Assembly: GCA_016784945.1 (NCBI GenBank)
Contig: JADHTP010000193.1
Coordinates: forward strand, 1-6,270
DNA from: Deltaproteobacteria bacterium
GTDB lineage: Bacteria; Myxococcota_A; UBA9042; DTJE01
Length of the DNA stretch: 6,270 nucleotides
Direction: 5' to 3'
Both the position numbers and the translations under genes were made by a program. This document shows, one piece after another, positions 1-6,228 of the stretch. Numbering within the stretch: position 1 is the stretch's first letter; each line of letters begins with the position of its first letter. The notes beneath the pieces are model-generated. The model ran no database searches. It worked only from the letters and a program-made list of their open reading frames with translations, and was not told where the DNA came from.

Positions 1-1452
1 CGTCACCACCTGGAATTCCTGTACGACGTGCCCAATCACCTCCTGCCCGGCCTGGCCGCTTCTTCCGAGGTCATGGAACAGGCATTTCATTTGCCGGGAG
101 GGCGGCGTCTTCCCATCTACTACGTGACCCATCACCTGGCCCACGCCGCAGCCGCCCTTTTCTGTTCGCCCCATTCCGGCGCGGCCGTTCTAACGGCCGA
201 CGGGTACGGCGAGCGCGACTCCACGGTCATCTGGAAGGCCGAAGGCACCCGGTTCGAACGTCTGTGGACCCGGGAATTCCCCCACTCCCTGGGCTCGTTC
301 TACGCGGCCATGACCCAGTACCTGGGCTTTCGACCCAACTCCGGTGAAGGAAAGCTCATGGGCCTGGCCTCCTACGGAAAGCCAGTTTTCGCCGACGAGA
401 TCGGCCGCATGCTCCGGTTGACTCCCGACGGTTTCGAACTGGACCTGTCGTATTTTTCCTTCTACCTGGAACGAGCCAACCGGTACTCGGACAAACTGGT
501 CCGGGCACTGGGGGACCCTCGCCGGCCCGAGGCCCCCATCGACCAACGGCACCAGGACATCGCGGCCAGCGTCCAGCAGGTGTTCGAGGACGTTCTGCTG
601 CACCTGGCGCGACTGGCTCGGGAAAAGACCGGCATGGACACCCTGTGCATGACCGGGGGCGTGGCGCTCAACTGTGTCGCCAACGGCCGCATGGTCCGCG
701 AAGGCGCCTTCAACGACTATTTCTTTCAACCGGCCGCCAGCGACGCCGGTTCGGCCCTGGGTGCCGCACTGTACGTGGAACACTGCATAGGGGGTCGTGA
801 TCGCGGCGACCCAGGCATGCTGCTGGAGTACCTCGGCCCCACCCACGACGCCGACGAAATGAAGCTGGTCCTTGACCGCGGCGGCATCGCCTATCACACG
901 CCCGCCCAGCCCCTCGAAACGGCGGCCCGCCTCCTGGCGCAGGGCCACGTGGGCAGCGTCTTCAGCGGGGCAGCGGAGTTCGGTCCCCGCGCATTGGGCA
1001 ACCGCAGCACCCTCGCCGATCCTCGCCCGGCCCAGATGAAGGACCGTCTGAACGCCACGGTGAAGTTCCGGGAGTCATTCCGTCCCTACGCGCCCTCCAT
1101 CCTGGCGGAACACGCAAGCGACTACTTCGACAAAGCGGGCATCTCGCCCTTCATGTTGCGGGTTTACGACACCCGCCCCGACAAACTGGCAGAGGCCGGC
1201 GCCGTTACCCACGTGGACGGTGGCGCCAGGGTCCAGACCGTGTCCCGGGAGCACAACCCCCGCTATTACGACCTCATCGAGGCCTTCGGGAAGGAGACCG
1301 GCACGCCCATGGTGCTCAACACCTCGTTCAATATCCGCGGCGAACCCATCGTCAACTCCCCGGACCAGGCCGTTCGGTGCTACCTGACATCCGGTATGGA
1401 CTTCCTGCTCCTCGGCGACTTCCTCCTGGTAAAGGACGACACAATCCTCTAG
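1..1452 (+). CDS. Carbamoyltransferase, NodU/CmcH family (5' end outside window)
   Basis: Probable O-carbamoyltransferase, a cytosolic enzyme that moves a carbamoyl group from carbamoyl phosphate (via carbamoyl-adenylate in studied members) to a hydroxyl on a sugar, antibiotic or other small molecule. The frame is open from base 1, so the first in-frame GTG (28) is not the real start; 483 residues are visible and about 100 N-terminal residues are missing relative to usual family length. Counting from base 1, I see the metal-binding HHLAH motif (H44, H48), the TADGYG motif (D67), a GSFYAAMTQYLGF / NSGEGKLMGLASYG block (about 98-126), AASDAG (D248), and the C-terminal domain with EFGPRALGNRS (326-336), VKFRESFRPYAP, and NTSFN followed by RGEPIV (from 440). 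All signature residues look intact. It ends with TAG. The acceptor cannot be told from sequence; the next gene has its own promoter, so the two need not be linked. Confidence 0.93.
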   Translation, partial: RHHLEFLYDVPNHLLPGLAASSEVMEQAFHLPGGRRLPIYYVTHHLAHAAAALFCSPHSGAAVLTADGYGERDSTVIWKAEGTRFERLWTREFPHSLGSFYAAMTQYLGFRPNSGEGKLMGLASYGKPVFADEIGRMLRLTPDGFELDLSYFSFYLERANRYSDKLVRALGDPRRPEAPIDQRHQDIAASVQQVFEDVLLHLARLAREKTGMDTLCMTGGVALNCVANGRMVREGAFNDYFFQPAASDAGSALGAALYVEHCIGGRDRGDPGMLLEYLGPTHDADEMKLVLDRGGIAYHTPAQPLETAARLLAQGHVGSVFSGAAEFGPRALGNRSTLADPRPAQMKDRLNATVKFRESFRPYAPSILAEHASDYFDKAGISPFMLRVYDTRPDKLAEAGAVTHVDGGARVQTVSREHNPRYYDLIEAFGKETGTPMVLNTSFNIRGEPIVNSPDQAVRCYLTSGMDFLLLGDFLLVKDDTIL

Positions 1453-1468
1453 GCGGCTTTCCGGAGCT

Positions 1469-1483
1469 CGGGCCCCTTGCCCG
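1469..1483 (+). terminator. Small GC hairpin after the carbamoyltransferase (weak terminator candidate)
   Basis: A perfect 5-bp stem (CGGGC at 1469-1473 with GCCCG at 1479-1483) and a 5-base loop lie 16 bases after the TAG stop and directly before the -35 box of the next gene. There is no following T-run, so intrinsic termination is doubtful and the hairpin may be chance in GC-rich DNA. Confidence 0.2.
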
Positions 1484-1512
1484 TTGACACCTGCGGGGCT
1501 TCCCGCTAACCT
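1484..1512 (+). promoter_or_regulatory. Sigma-70-type promoter for the HD-domain gene
   Basis: A perfect -35 hexamer TTGACA (1484-1489), a 17-bp spacer and a -10-like TAACCT (1507-1512, 3 of 6 matches to TATAAT, including the two strongest positions T1/A2 and the final T). Transcription would begin near 1519, giving a leader of about 34 bases before ATG 1553. The same TTG is the first possible start codon of the long open frame, but using it would place the promoter inside the coding region. The perfect -35 and ideal spacing make the promoter reading better. Confidence 0.65.
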
Positions 1513-1552
1513 TCGGACTTTGTCGCAATCGCCTTGCGACGTGCAGGACCAA

Positions 1553-3031
1553 ATGGCAAAAGGCGAACGTCCACCCCCCGACCTTGAAAACGGAGACGGC
1601 GGTCTCAGCAGGCCGATCTATCCCGACATCCTGGCCAGGGTCTTCAACGAATTTCACAAGCAGGACATCGAGGCCTACCTCATCGGCCCCCGTGCCAGGG
1701 ACCTGGCTAACGGTGAAGACATCACATCGTCCCATTCCTTCGACCTCACCGTGGACACGTCCCTGAGCCTCATCGAATCGGTGTTCCAGGACCTGTTCGG
1801 GGTCGCCCCGCAGGCCGCCAAGGACGATCGTCCCAGGCTCATCACCTTCAGGATTCCGAAGGATCAGGCCGGCGATACGGACGACCAGAAGGGGTCCTCC
1901 GGAAAAAACTGGACCTTCAACATGGGCCCCTTCCGAAACTACCTCCCCCCTTTGAGGTCCCTCAGGGGGCAGAACCTGGCGGGGATCATTCTGGACCTGG
2001 CCACCCGCGAGGTGACCATACAGGCCTTCGGTTATGACCACGAAGGGTGCGTCATCGATCCCTTCGGCGGTTGCAGGGACCTGGTCGAAGGATACATCCG
2101 GCCCGTGTTCCCCACGGAAACCGTATTTCGGGAAAGCGCGGGATGGCTGTTGAAGGTGGCCAGGTACGTGGCGCGGTACGGCTTCTCCGAGGCGCCCGAG
2201 GTCCGCATCGCATCGGAAAGGGACGCCTCGAACATCCTGGACGTGCCCCGGGAGATCTGGCGGCGCGAAATGGACAAGATCCTGTGCGGCGCCCATCCCG
2301 CCATGGGCCTCCAGTTTCTGGCGGACACCCGGGTCATGTCCTTCCTGCTGCCCGAGGTGACCAACCTGATCGATTTCTCGGCCGGCACCGAGGGCCAGCA
2401 CAAGGATGTGTGGGCCCACACCAAGCAGGTCGTGACCAATGCCGAATCGGAACCCGTGGTGCGATGGGCCGCGCTTTGTCACGACATCGGCAAGGTCTGG
2501 ACCCGCCAGTTCTTCGGCCCCGACAAGGTCCATTTCTTCCGACACGAAGACATGAGCGCCCTGCTCTTCGAGGGCATCGCCGCCCGTTTCCAGATGCCGT
2601 CGGAATCGGCCCGCCAGGTCCACTACATCATCAAGAACCACTCCCGCATCAACCTGTACCGGGAGGACTGGACCGATTCCGCCGTCCGCCGTCTGGTACG
2701 CGAGGTCGGGGACCACCTGGACCACCTCATCGCGTTCTCACGGGCGGACCTCACATCGAAACGGGCCGAGCGGGTGGAAATGGTCCGTGCACTCCTGGCC
2801 GACCTCCAGCTCCGCATCCTGCAGGTCAAGGAGGCCGACTCCCGGGTGAGTCCCTTGCCCAAGGACATCGGCAACCGGATCATGGAACGCCTGAACCTCG
2901 CCCCGGGCCCCGAAGTGGGACGCCTGCGCTCACTCCTCCTGACCGCCATCGGCGACGGGGACCTCCCGGAAGGCGCCGACGAGGAAATCTACCTGGACTA
3001 CCTGGATGGTCTCGCGGGAAAAGAGGCCTGA
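1553..3031 (+). CDS. CCA-adding enzyme/poly(A) polymerase-like protein with HD domain; head probably inactive
   Basis: 492 residues from ATG 1553, which has a short AGGA (1545-1548) four bases upstream and a promoter just before that. Residues about 25-180 resemble the class II tRNA nucleotidyltransferase/poly(A) polymerase head: YLIGPRARD (42-50) for the usual GGxVRD, HSFDLTVD (61-68) for DxDLAT, ATREVTIQA (150-158) for RRDFTINA, and IDPFGG (168-173). Residues about 190-270 resemble the neck (RESAGWLLKVARYVARYGF; FLLPEV). An HD domain follows with H283/H289, the H310-D311 pair in CHDIGK, H331 and D398 in SRADL. The first catalytic Asp of DxD is Ser62, the second glycine of GG is Pro46, and the DFTINA Asp/Asn are Glu153/Gln157, so nucleotide addition is probably impaired, while the HD metal site looks complete. 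The head also has an irregular loop (about 102-145). The likely role is a metal-dependent phosphohydrolase or phosphodiesterase with an RNA- or nucleotide-binding platform; the substrate is unknown. A diverged but active enzyme is not excluded. Confidence 0.82.
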   Translation: MAKGERPPPDLENGDGGLSRPIYPDILARVFNEFHKQDIEAYLIGPRARDLANGEDITSSHSFDLTVDTSLSLIESVFQDLFGVAPQAAKDDRPRLITFRIPKDQAGDTDDQKGSSGKNWTFNMGPFRNYLPPLRSLRGQNLAGIILDLATREVTIQAFGYDHEGCVIDPFGGCRDLVEGYIRPVFPTETVFRESAGWLLKVARYVARYGFSEAPEVRIASERDASNILDVPREIWRREMDKILCGAHPAMGLQFLADTRVMSFLLPEVTNLIDFSAGTEGQHKDVWAHTKQVVTNAESEPVVRWAALCHDIGKVWTRQFFGPDKVHFFRHEDMSALLFEGIAARFQMPSESARQVHYIIKNHSRINLYREDWTDSAVRRLVREVGDHLDHLIAFSRADLTSKRAERVEMVRALLADLQLRILQVKEADSRVSPLPKDIGNRIMERLNLAPGPEVGRLRSLLLTAIGDGDLPEGADEEIYLDYLDGLAGKEA

Positions 3032-3059
3032 CGCTGCCCCCTCCCAAGCGGTGAACGGT

Positions 3060-3080
3060 TAGACAATAGACGGTAGACGC
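3060..3080 (+). repeat. Three 7-bp repeats, TAGACNN, in the convergent gap
   Basis: TAGAC occurs at 3060-3064, 3067-3071 and 3074-3078, each followed by two variable bases (aa, gg, gc), so the period is exactly 7. The array sits in the 51-bp gap between the convergent HD and protease genes (3032-3082). No hairpin plus T-run terminator is visible in this gap. It resembles short tandemly repeated heptanucleotide arrays known between genes in some bacteria; function unknown. Confidence 0.7.
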
Positions 3081-3082
3081 CA

Positions 3083-3835
3083 TCAGAACACCAGCACCAC
3101 CACGTCGTACAGGAAATGGGTGTAGGCCGCCACGGCGAAGCCACGCACGAGGAAGATGCCCGAAAACACCAGGCCGGAGAGCGCCCGGTACCAGAAGGTG
3201 AAGGGATCGATGGACTCTGATCCGAGGTGGTGGGCCAGGGAAAAGAGCATCGACGACAGGACCACGGCCATCACGCCAACCAGCACCACCCGGCCCACGT
3301 CGCCGAATCCCTTGCCGGCCCACCGCCGCCGGGCCAGGGCGATAGGACCGCCCACCATGGCCAGCCGGAACACGATTTCTTCCCAATAGCCCGCGCCGGC
3401 GGCCAGGGACAGAGCCTGGGCAATGGGCAGGTCCTGACCGCCGTCCACGGCCAGGAGTTGTGCCTGTCCCATGACGTACAGCACCGTGTGTCCCAACAGC
3501 AGGCCCAATACCAGCCCCTCGGCGCAGAGTGCCAGCCAGTGGGCCGGTCGCAGCCTGCCCTGCCGGGCCAGCACCACCATCAGGATGACAGACACCAGCA
3601 CCAGGAAGCCGTTGATCACCAGGAATCCAATGAGTCCGGCCTGTTCCACGACCAGGTTGGTCAGGAGATCCGCGGCGTTCAACATGGAGCTGCCCGGCAT
3701 GAGCAGGCCCACGTTATACAGGAGAAGCAGAGGCAGGGTCACCACCGCCGCCACCATGGGGGAACGGGTGGTGGCGAAGTAACCTTTTACGCCCGCTGCG
3801 CCGTGAAGCGCTTTTCCCTTCCTTGATACCGCCAT
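3083..3835 (-). CDS. CPBP-family intramembrane protease (CAAX protease/bacteriocin-processing type)
   Basis: Predicted 250-residue inner-membrane glutamic-type protease of the CPBP (Abi) family, related to Rce1. The three family motifs are present: EEIVFR (152-157; EExxxR), FSLAHH (198-203; FxxxH with H202) and HFLYD (240-244; HxxxN/D), all near or in membrane segments. Hydrophobic stretches lie at about 27-47, 66-90, 100-122, 183-200, 217-234 and 236-250. A longer frame opens with GTG at 3892, but ATG 3835 is preferred: it keeps the family-like YFATTRSP stretch just before the first membrane segment, and the next ATG (3757) would cut into it. No strong ribosome binding site precedes 3835. 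The gene overlaps the upstream phosphoesterase by 49 bases, which suggests translational coupling. Bacterial members act in peptide or bacteriocin processing, immunity or protein sorting; the substrate here is unknown. Confidence 0.87.
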   Translation of the reverse strand: MAVSRKGKALHGAAGVKGYFATTRSPMVAAVVTLPLLLLYNVGLLMPGSSMLNAADLLTNLVVEQAGLIGFLVINGFLVLVSVILMVVLARQGRLRPAHWLALCAEGLVLGLLLGHTVLYVMGQAQLLAVDGGQDLPIAQALSLAAGAGYWEEIVFRLAMVGGPIALARRRWAGKGFGDVGRVVLVGVMAVVLSSMLFSLAHHLGSESIDPFTFWYRALSGLVFSGIFLVRGFAVAAYTHFLYDVVVLVF

Positions 3836-4665
3836 CGTTCTATCCCGACCTTGCCGTCCTCGAAGTCGTAGATGTTGAAACGGCCCGTCCACAAGCCGGA
3901 GGACTGGACCACGGAACTCGATCCGCAGCCCACCACGGGCGTCCCCGGTCCCGGTCCCGGCCCGGTGATGACCATCTCGTGCTCCCGGTGATCGTGGCCA
4001 TGAAGCACGAGGGAGGCACCCGATCGGCCCAGCAGGTCAGAGACGAGTTCACGGTCGAGGAGACGCCCCGTGGCTTCCGCCGCCACCCCGCGCCGGTGAA
4101 GGTTGTGGTGCATGAGCACCACCGCGGCCTTACCCTCGGCCCGCGCGCTGGTGACGGCCCGTGCGGCAGCTTCCCCCTGCTCCCGTCCCACCCGGCCGTA
4201 GGCACACATGGGCGGCGGACTGGTGGCGCTGCGCACGGCCACCAGCACCACCGTTCCCAGGTCCTTGATCGCAGGCCACTCATCCTGCGGTTGTCCCCGG
4301 TCCCACAGGGTATGGCCGAACCACCGTTCGAATCGCCGAGCGCGGACCGCGTCGGGCGCGTAGTAGTCATGGTTGCCGGGCACCACGGTCAGTTCGGTGA
4401 AACCGCCCAGCTGGTCCACCACTTCCCGGGCCAGGTCGAATTCCTCGTCCAGGGCCAGGTTGGTCAGGTCGCCCGTGATCACCGTGTGGTCCACGTCCTG
4501 ACCCGCCACGGCGTCCACGGCGGCCCGGACCACCTCCGTAGAATGGACCCGGTGTCTCAACAACACAAGATTGACGGCACCGAACAATCGTCGCCCCAAC
4601 AGGCTGGTCATCCGGAGGACACCGTCTGGGAGCAGGTGCAGGTCAGAGAGGTGTGCGATCCTCAT
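3787..4665 (-). CDS. Calcineurin-like metallophosphoesterase
   Basis: 292-residue predicted soluble dinuclear metal phosphoesterase with the full motif set in order: SDLH (D8, H10), ITGD (D66), GNHD (N98, H99, D100), MHHN (H186) and HGHDH (H222, H224, H226). The layout is like class III cyclic-nucleotide phosphodiesterases (CpdA-like) and related UDP-sugar hydrolases, but the substrate cannot be assigned; no signal peptide is seen. The frame is open to 4791, yet MRIAHLSDLH at 4665 starts directly on the first beta strand as is normal for the family, and the extra upstream residues would run through the divergent promoter region. No good ribosome binding site precedes 4665: a GGGGTGAT lies about 14 bases upstream and the nearest bases are pyrimidine-rich. 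A short Gly-Pro run (TGPGPGPGTP, about 234-242) lies just after the last metal motif. The CPBP protease gene begins inside its 3' end, so the two likely form an operon. Confidence 0.9.
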   Translation of the reverse strand: MRIAHLSDLHLLPDGVLRMTSLLGRRLFGAVNLVLLRHRVHSTEVVRAAVDAVAGQDVDHTVITGDLTNLALDEEFDLAREVVDQLGGFTELTVVPGNHDYYAPDAVRARRFERWFGHTLWDRGQPQDEWPAIKDLGTVVLVAVRSATSPPPMCAYGRVGREQGEAAARAVTSARAEGKAAVVLMHHNLHRRGVAAEATGRLLDRELVSDLLGRSGASLVLHGHDHREHEMVITGPGPGPGTPVVGCGSSSVVQSSGLWTGRFNIYDFEDGKVGIERWRYQGREKRFTAQRA

Positions 4666-4672
4666 GGGGAGG

Positions 4673-4710
4673 ATGATATCACCCCTATGGTTCGTTTGCT
4701 CTGCGGTCAG
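4673..4710 (-). promoter_or_regulatory. Possible promoter elements for the phosphoesterase-protease operon
   Basis: Two weak alternatives on the minus strand. A good -10-like TATCAT (4678-4673, 5 of 6 matches) lies 7 bases before ATG 4665, which would give leaderless mRNA, but no -35 stands at the right distance. Alternatively CTGACC (4710-4705, 4 of 6 to TTGACA), 17 bp, then TAGGGG (4687-4682) gives a leader of about 10 bases. Neither is strong; some promoter is expected here because the gap is divergent. Confidence 0.35.
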
Positions 4711-4730
4711 CGATGGGCGATAGGCGATAA
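4710..4730 (+). repeat. Three 7-bp repeats, GCGATNN, in the divergent gap
   Basis: GCGAT occurs at 4710-4714, 4717-4721 and 4724-4728, each followed by two variable bases (gg, ag, aa), so the period is exactly 7. The array ends ten bases before the -35 box of the FHA activator and touches a possible -35 of the opposite gene. It has the same plan as the TAGACNN array at 3060, with a different core. It could be a slippage-derived heptanucleotide repeat or a set of regulator sites; the sequence alone does not decide. Confidence 0.68.
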
Positions 4731-4739
4731 ACGTCCCGA

Positions 4740-4768
4740 TTGACTTTCCCCCACCCTTCCAGTCCAAT
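4740..4768 (+). promoter_or_regulatory. Sigma-70-type promoter for the FHA sigma-54 activator
   Basis: TTGACT (4740-4745, 5 of 6 matches), a 17-bp spacer and TCCAAT (4763-4768, 4 of 6). Transcription would begin about 7 bases after the -10, at 4775-4776, exactly where an in-frame GTG (4776-4778) lies. The open frame nominally begins with the TTG of this -35 box, which has no ribosome binding site before it. Confidence 0.55.
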
Positions 4769-4775
4769 AAGCAAT

Positions 4776-6191
4776 GTGGCAAGGAAAGCAAAGAACCCGG
4801 GCCCCACGGCCCATATCGACTACCGCGACGGCCGCCCCGCCACTCTACACCTGAGCAAGGTGAAACTGGTGGTGGAGGACACGCTGGGCGAGGTCCGCGA
4901 GTACATCTTCGACCAGGACGTGATCACCCTGGGTTCCGCCGATGACAACGACGTGGTGATCAACGATTCCCGCGTGAGTCGCTACCATTGCCGGATCGTC
5001 CAGGAGCACTCCGGCTACCTGGTGGCGGACCAGGGTTCCACCAACGGCACCATGCTGAATCGGGTCCGGGTTCGCGAGGCCTACGTCCGGTCCGGGACCA
5101 CCCTGAACCTGGGTGGCGTGGACGTCCGTTTCCAGGTCTTCGGTGAAAGGGTCGAGGTCCAGCCATCCACCCGCGACTCCTTTGGAAACGTGGTGGGGCG
5201 CAGCCGCCGAATGCGGGAGGTCTTCGCCATCCTGGAACGCATCGCGCCCACGGGGGCCACGGTTATCCTGGAAGGCGAAACGGGTTCAGGCAAGGAAGTG
5301 GTGGCCAGGGCGCTGCACCAGAAAAGCCTGCGCAGCAACGCACCTTTCGTGGTCTTCGACTGCAGCGCCGTACCCAAGGACCTGCTGGAAAGCGAACTGT
5401 TCGGCCACGAGAAGGGTTCGTTCACCGGCGCGCACCAGGCACGCCAGGGCCTGTTCGAAATAGCCCACGGCGGAACCCTGTTCCTGGACGAGATCGGCGA
5501 AATGTCCCTGGAGCTTCAACCCAAGCTCCTGCGGGCCCTGGAGCAGCGCGAGGTCCGGCGTGTGGGCGGCAACCGGCCGGTCAAGGTGGACGTTCGGCTC
5601 GTGGCCGCCACCAACCGGGTCCTCGAGGAGGAGGTGAGCGCCGGACGGTTCCGGGACGATCTCTATTATCGCCTCTCAGTGGTCCGCATCGGCATGCCCC
5701 CCCTGCGCGAACGCAAGGAGGACATCCCGCTGCTGGCCCGCCATTTCCTGCGGCAGGCCCCCTTCAACCGCGATCCGGACGACCGGCCGCGGATCAATGG
5801 ACTCACCGAAGAGGCCCTCGTGATCCTGATGGAATACAACTGGCCGGGCAACGTCCGCGAACTGATCAACGTGGTGGAACGCGCCACATCTTTCGCCGAC
5901 GGGGACCTCATCGACGTGGAAGACCTGTCGCCCCACGTGCTGGGTCGGCACCGGCGATCCGGGCGCAGCGCGGGTGACCGCGGCGATCCCTCCACCGCTT
6001 CCATCAGGCACCGGAAGACCTTCAAGAAGGCCAAGGAAGAGTGGGTGATGCGCTTCGAACGCGAATACCTTTCTGCCCTCCTTCGGCGGAACCGCTACAG
6101 CATCTCCGCTTCGGCGCGGGATGCGGAGATCGACCGAAAATACCTTCGGAAGCTCGCCAGGAAGCACGGCCTGCTGCCGAAACCCGAGTAA
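4776..6191 (+). CDS. Sigma-54-dependent transcriptional activator: FHA, AAA+ and Fis-type HTH domains
   Basis: 471 residues from GTG 4776. An N-terminal FHA domain (about 30-120) shows LGS (52-54), SRYH (68-71) and GSTNGT (87-92), the residues that bind phosphothreonine peptides. The AAA+ domain (about 138-375) has Walker A GETGSGKE (167-174), sigma-54 contact loop GSFTGA (214-219, Ser for the usual Ala, a variant seen in natural members), Walker B FLDE (D238/E239), sensor I ATNR (278-281), FRDDLYYRL with arginine-finger candidates, and sensor II WPGNVREL. A basic linker (about 391-420) leads to a Fis-type helix-turn-helix ending in DRKYLRKLARKHGL. There is no receiver, GAF or PAS domain, so the likely input is phosphorylation by a Ser/Thr kinase; no kinase gene lies in the window. 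It should remodel sigma-54 RNA polymerase at distant promoters; I found no -24/-12 site in the window's gaps. The start choice rests on the promoter; TTG 4740 is the longer alternative and GTG 4860 would start at the edge of the FHA fold. Confidence 0.93.
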   Translation: MARKAKNPGPTAHIDYRDGRPATLHLSKVKLVVEDTLGEVREYIFDQDVITLGSADDNDVVINDSRVSRYHCRIVQEHSGYLVADQGSTNGTMLNRVRVREAYVRSGTTLNLGGVDVRFQVFGERVEVQPSTRDSFGNVVGRSRRMREVFAILERIAPTGATVILEGETGSGKEVVARALHQKSLRSNAPFVVFDCSAVPKDLLESELFGHEKGSFTGAHQARQGLFEIAHGGTLFLDEIGEMSLELQPKLLRALEQREVRRVGGNRPVKVDVRLVAATNRVLEEEVSAGRFRDDLYYRLSVVRIGMPPLRERKEDIPLLARHFLRQAPFNRDPDDRPRINGLTEEALVILMEYNWPGNVRELINVVERATSFADGDLIDVEDLSPHVLGRHRRSGRSAGDRGDPSTASIRHRKTFKKAKEEWVMRFEREYLSALLRRNRYSISASARDAEIDRKYLRKLARKHGLLPKPE

Positions 6192-6200
6192 TGACAGGCG

Positions 6201-6209
6201 CCCCCCCCC
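6201..6209 (+). repeat. C9 homopolymer between the activator and the last gene
   Basis: Nine consecutive C bases lie in the 37-bp gap, seven bases before the GGAGG ribosome binding site of the gene at 6229. Tracts of this length can slip during replication, but it is outside both coding regions, so any effect would be on transcript or leader spacing only. Confidence 0.6.
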
Positions 6210-6215
6210 TTCACC

Positions 6216-6220
6216 GGAGG
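6216..6220 (+). promoter_or_regulatory. Strong ribosome binding site for the gene at 6229
   Basis: GGAGG eight bases before ATG 6229, the clearest Shine-Dalgarno in the window. It fixes the start of the last gene and contrasts with the missing or weak sites before the other starts. Confidence 0.8.
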
Positions 6221-6228
6221 ACCTCACC

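Noticed and set aside
1453..1552. Sigma-54 (-24/-12) promoter around the TTGC at 1477
   Set aside because: No GG lies ten bases before the GC, so the essential spacing is missing.
1352..2725. Long minus-strand open frame (457 codons) antisense to the HD gene
   Set aside because: It is a GC-bias shadow spanning the end of one recognised gene and most of another; it shows no domain and no ribosome binding site, and the plus strand carries clear protein motifs.
2047..3054. 335-codon plus-strand frame inside the HD gene
   Set aside because: Low-complexity Arg/Pro/Gly composition in an alternate frame of a gene with clear HD motifs.
3060..3080. CRISPR-like array
   Set aside because: The 5-bp cores with 2-base spacers are far too short for CRISPR repeats and spacers, and no cas gene is present.
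3032..3082. Bidirectional terminator in the convergent gap
   Set aside because: Expected at this position, but I found no stable inverted repeat or T-run; only the 7-bp repeats are visible.
3823..4743. 306-codon plus-strand open frame, touching another of 199 codons (3227-3826) with a TTGA stop/start overlap
   Set aside because: The overlap looks like an operon junction, but both frames lie antisense to the phosphoesterase and protease, which have complete catalytic motifs. Composition is His/Gly/Arg/Pro-rich as expected for a shadow frame.
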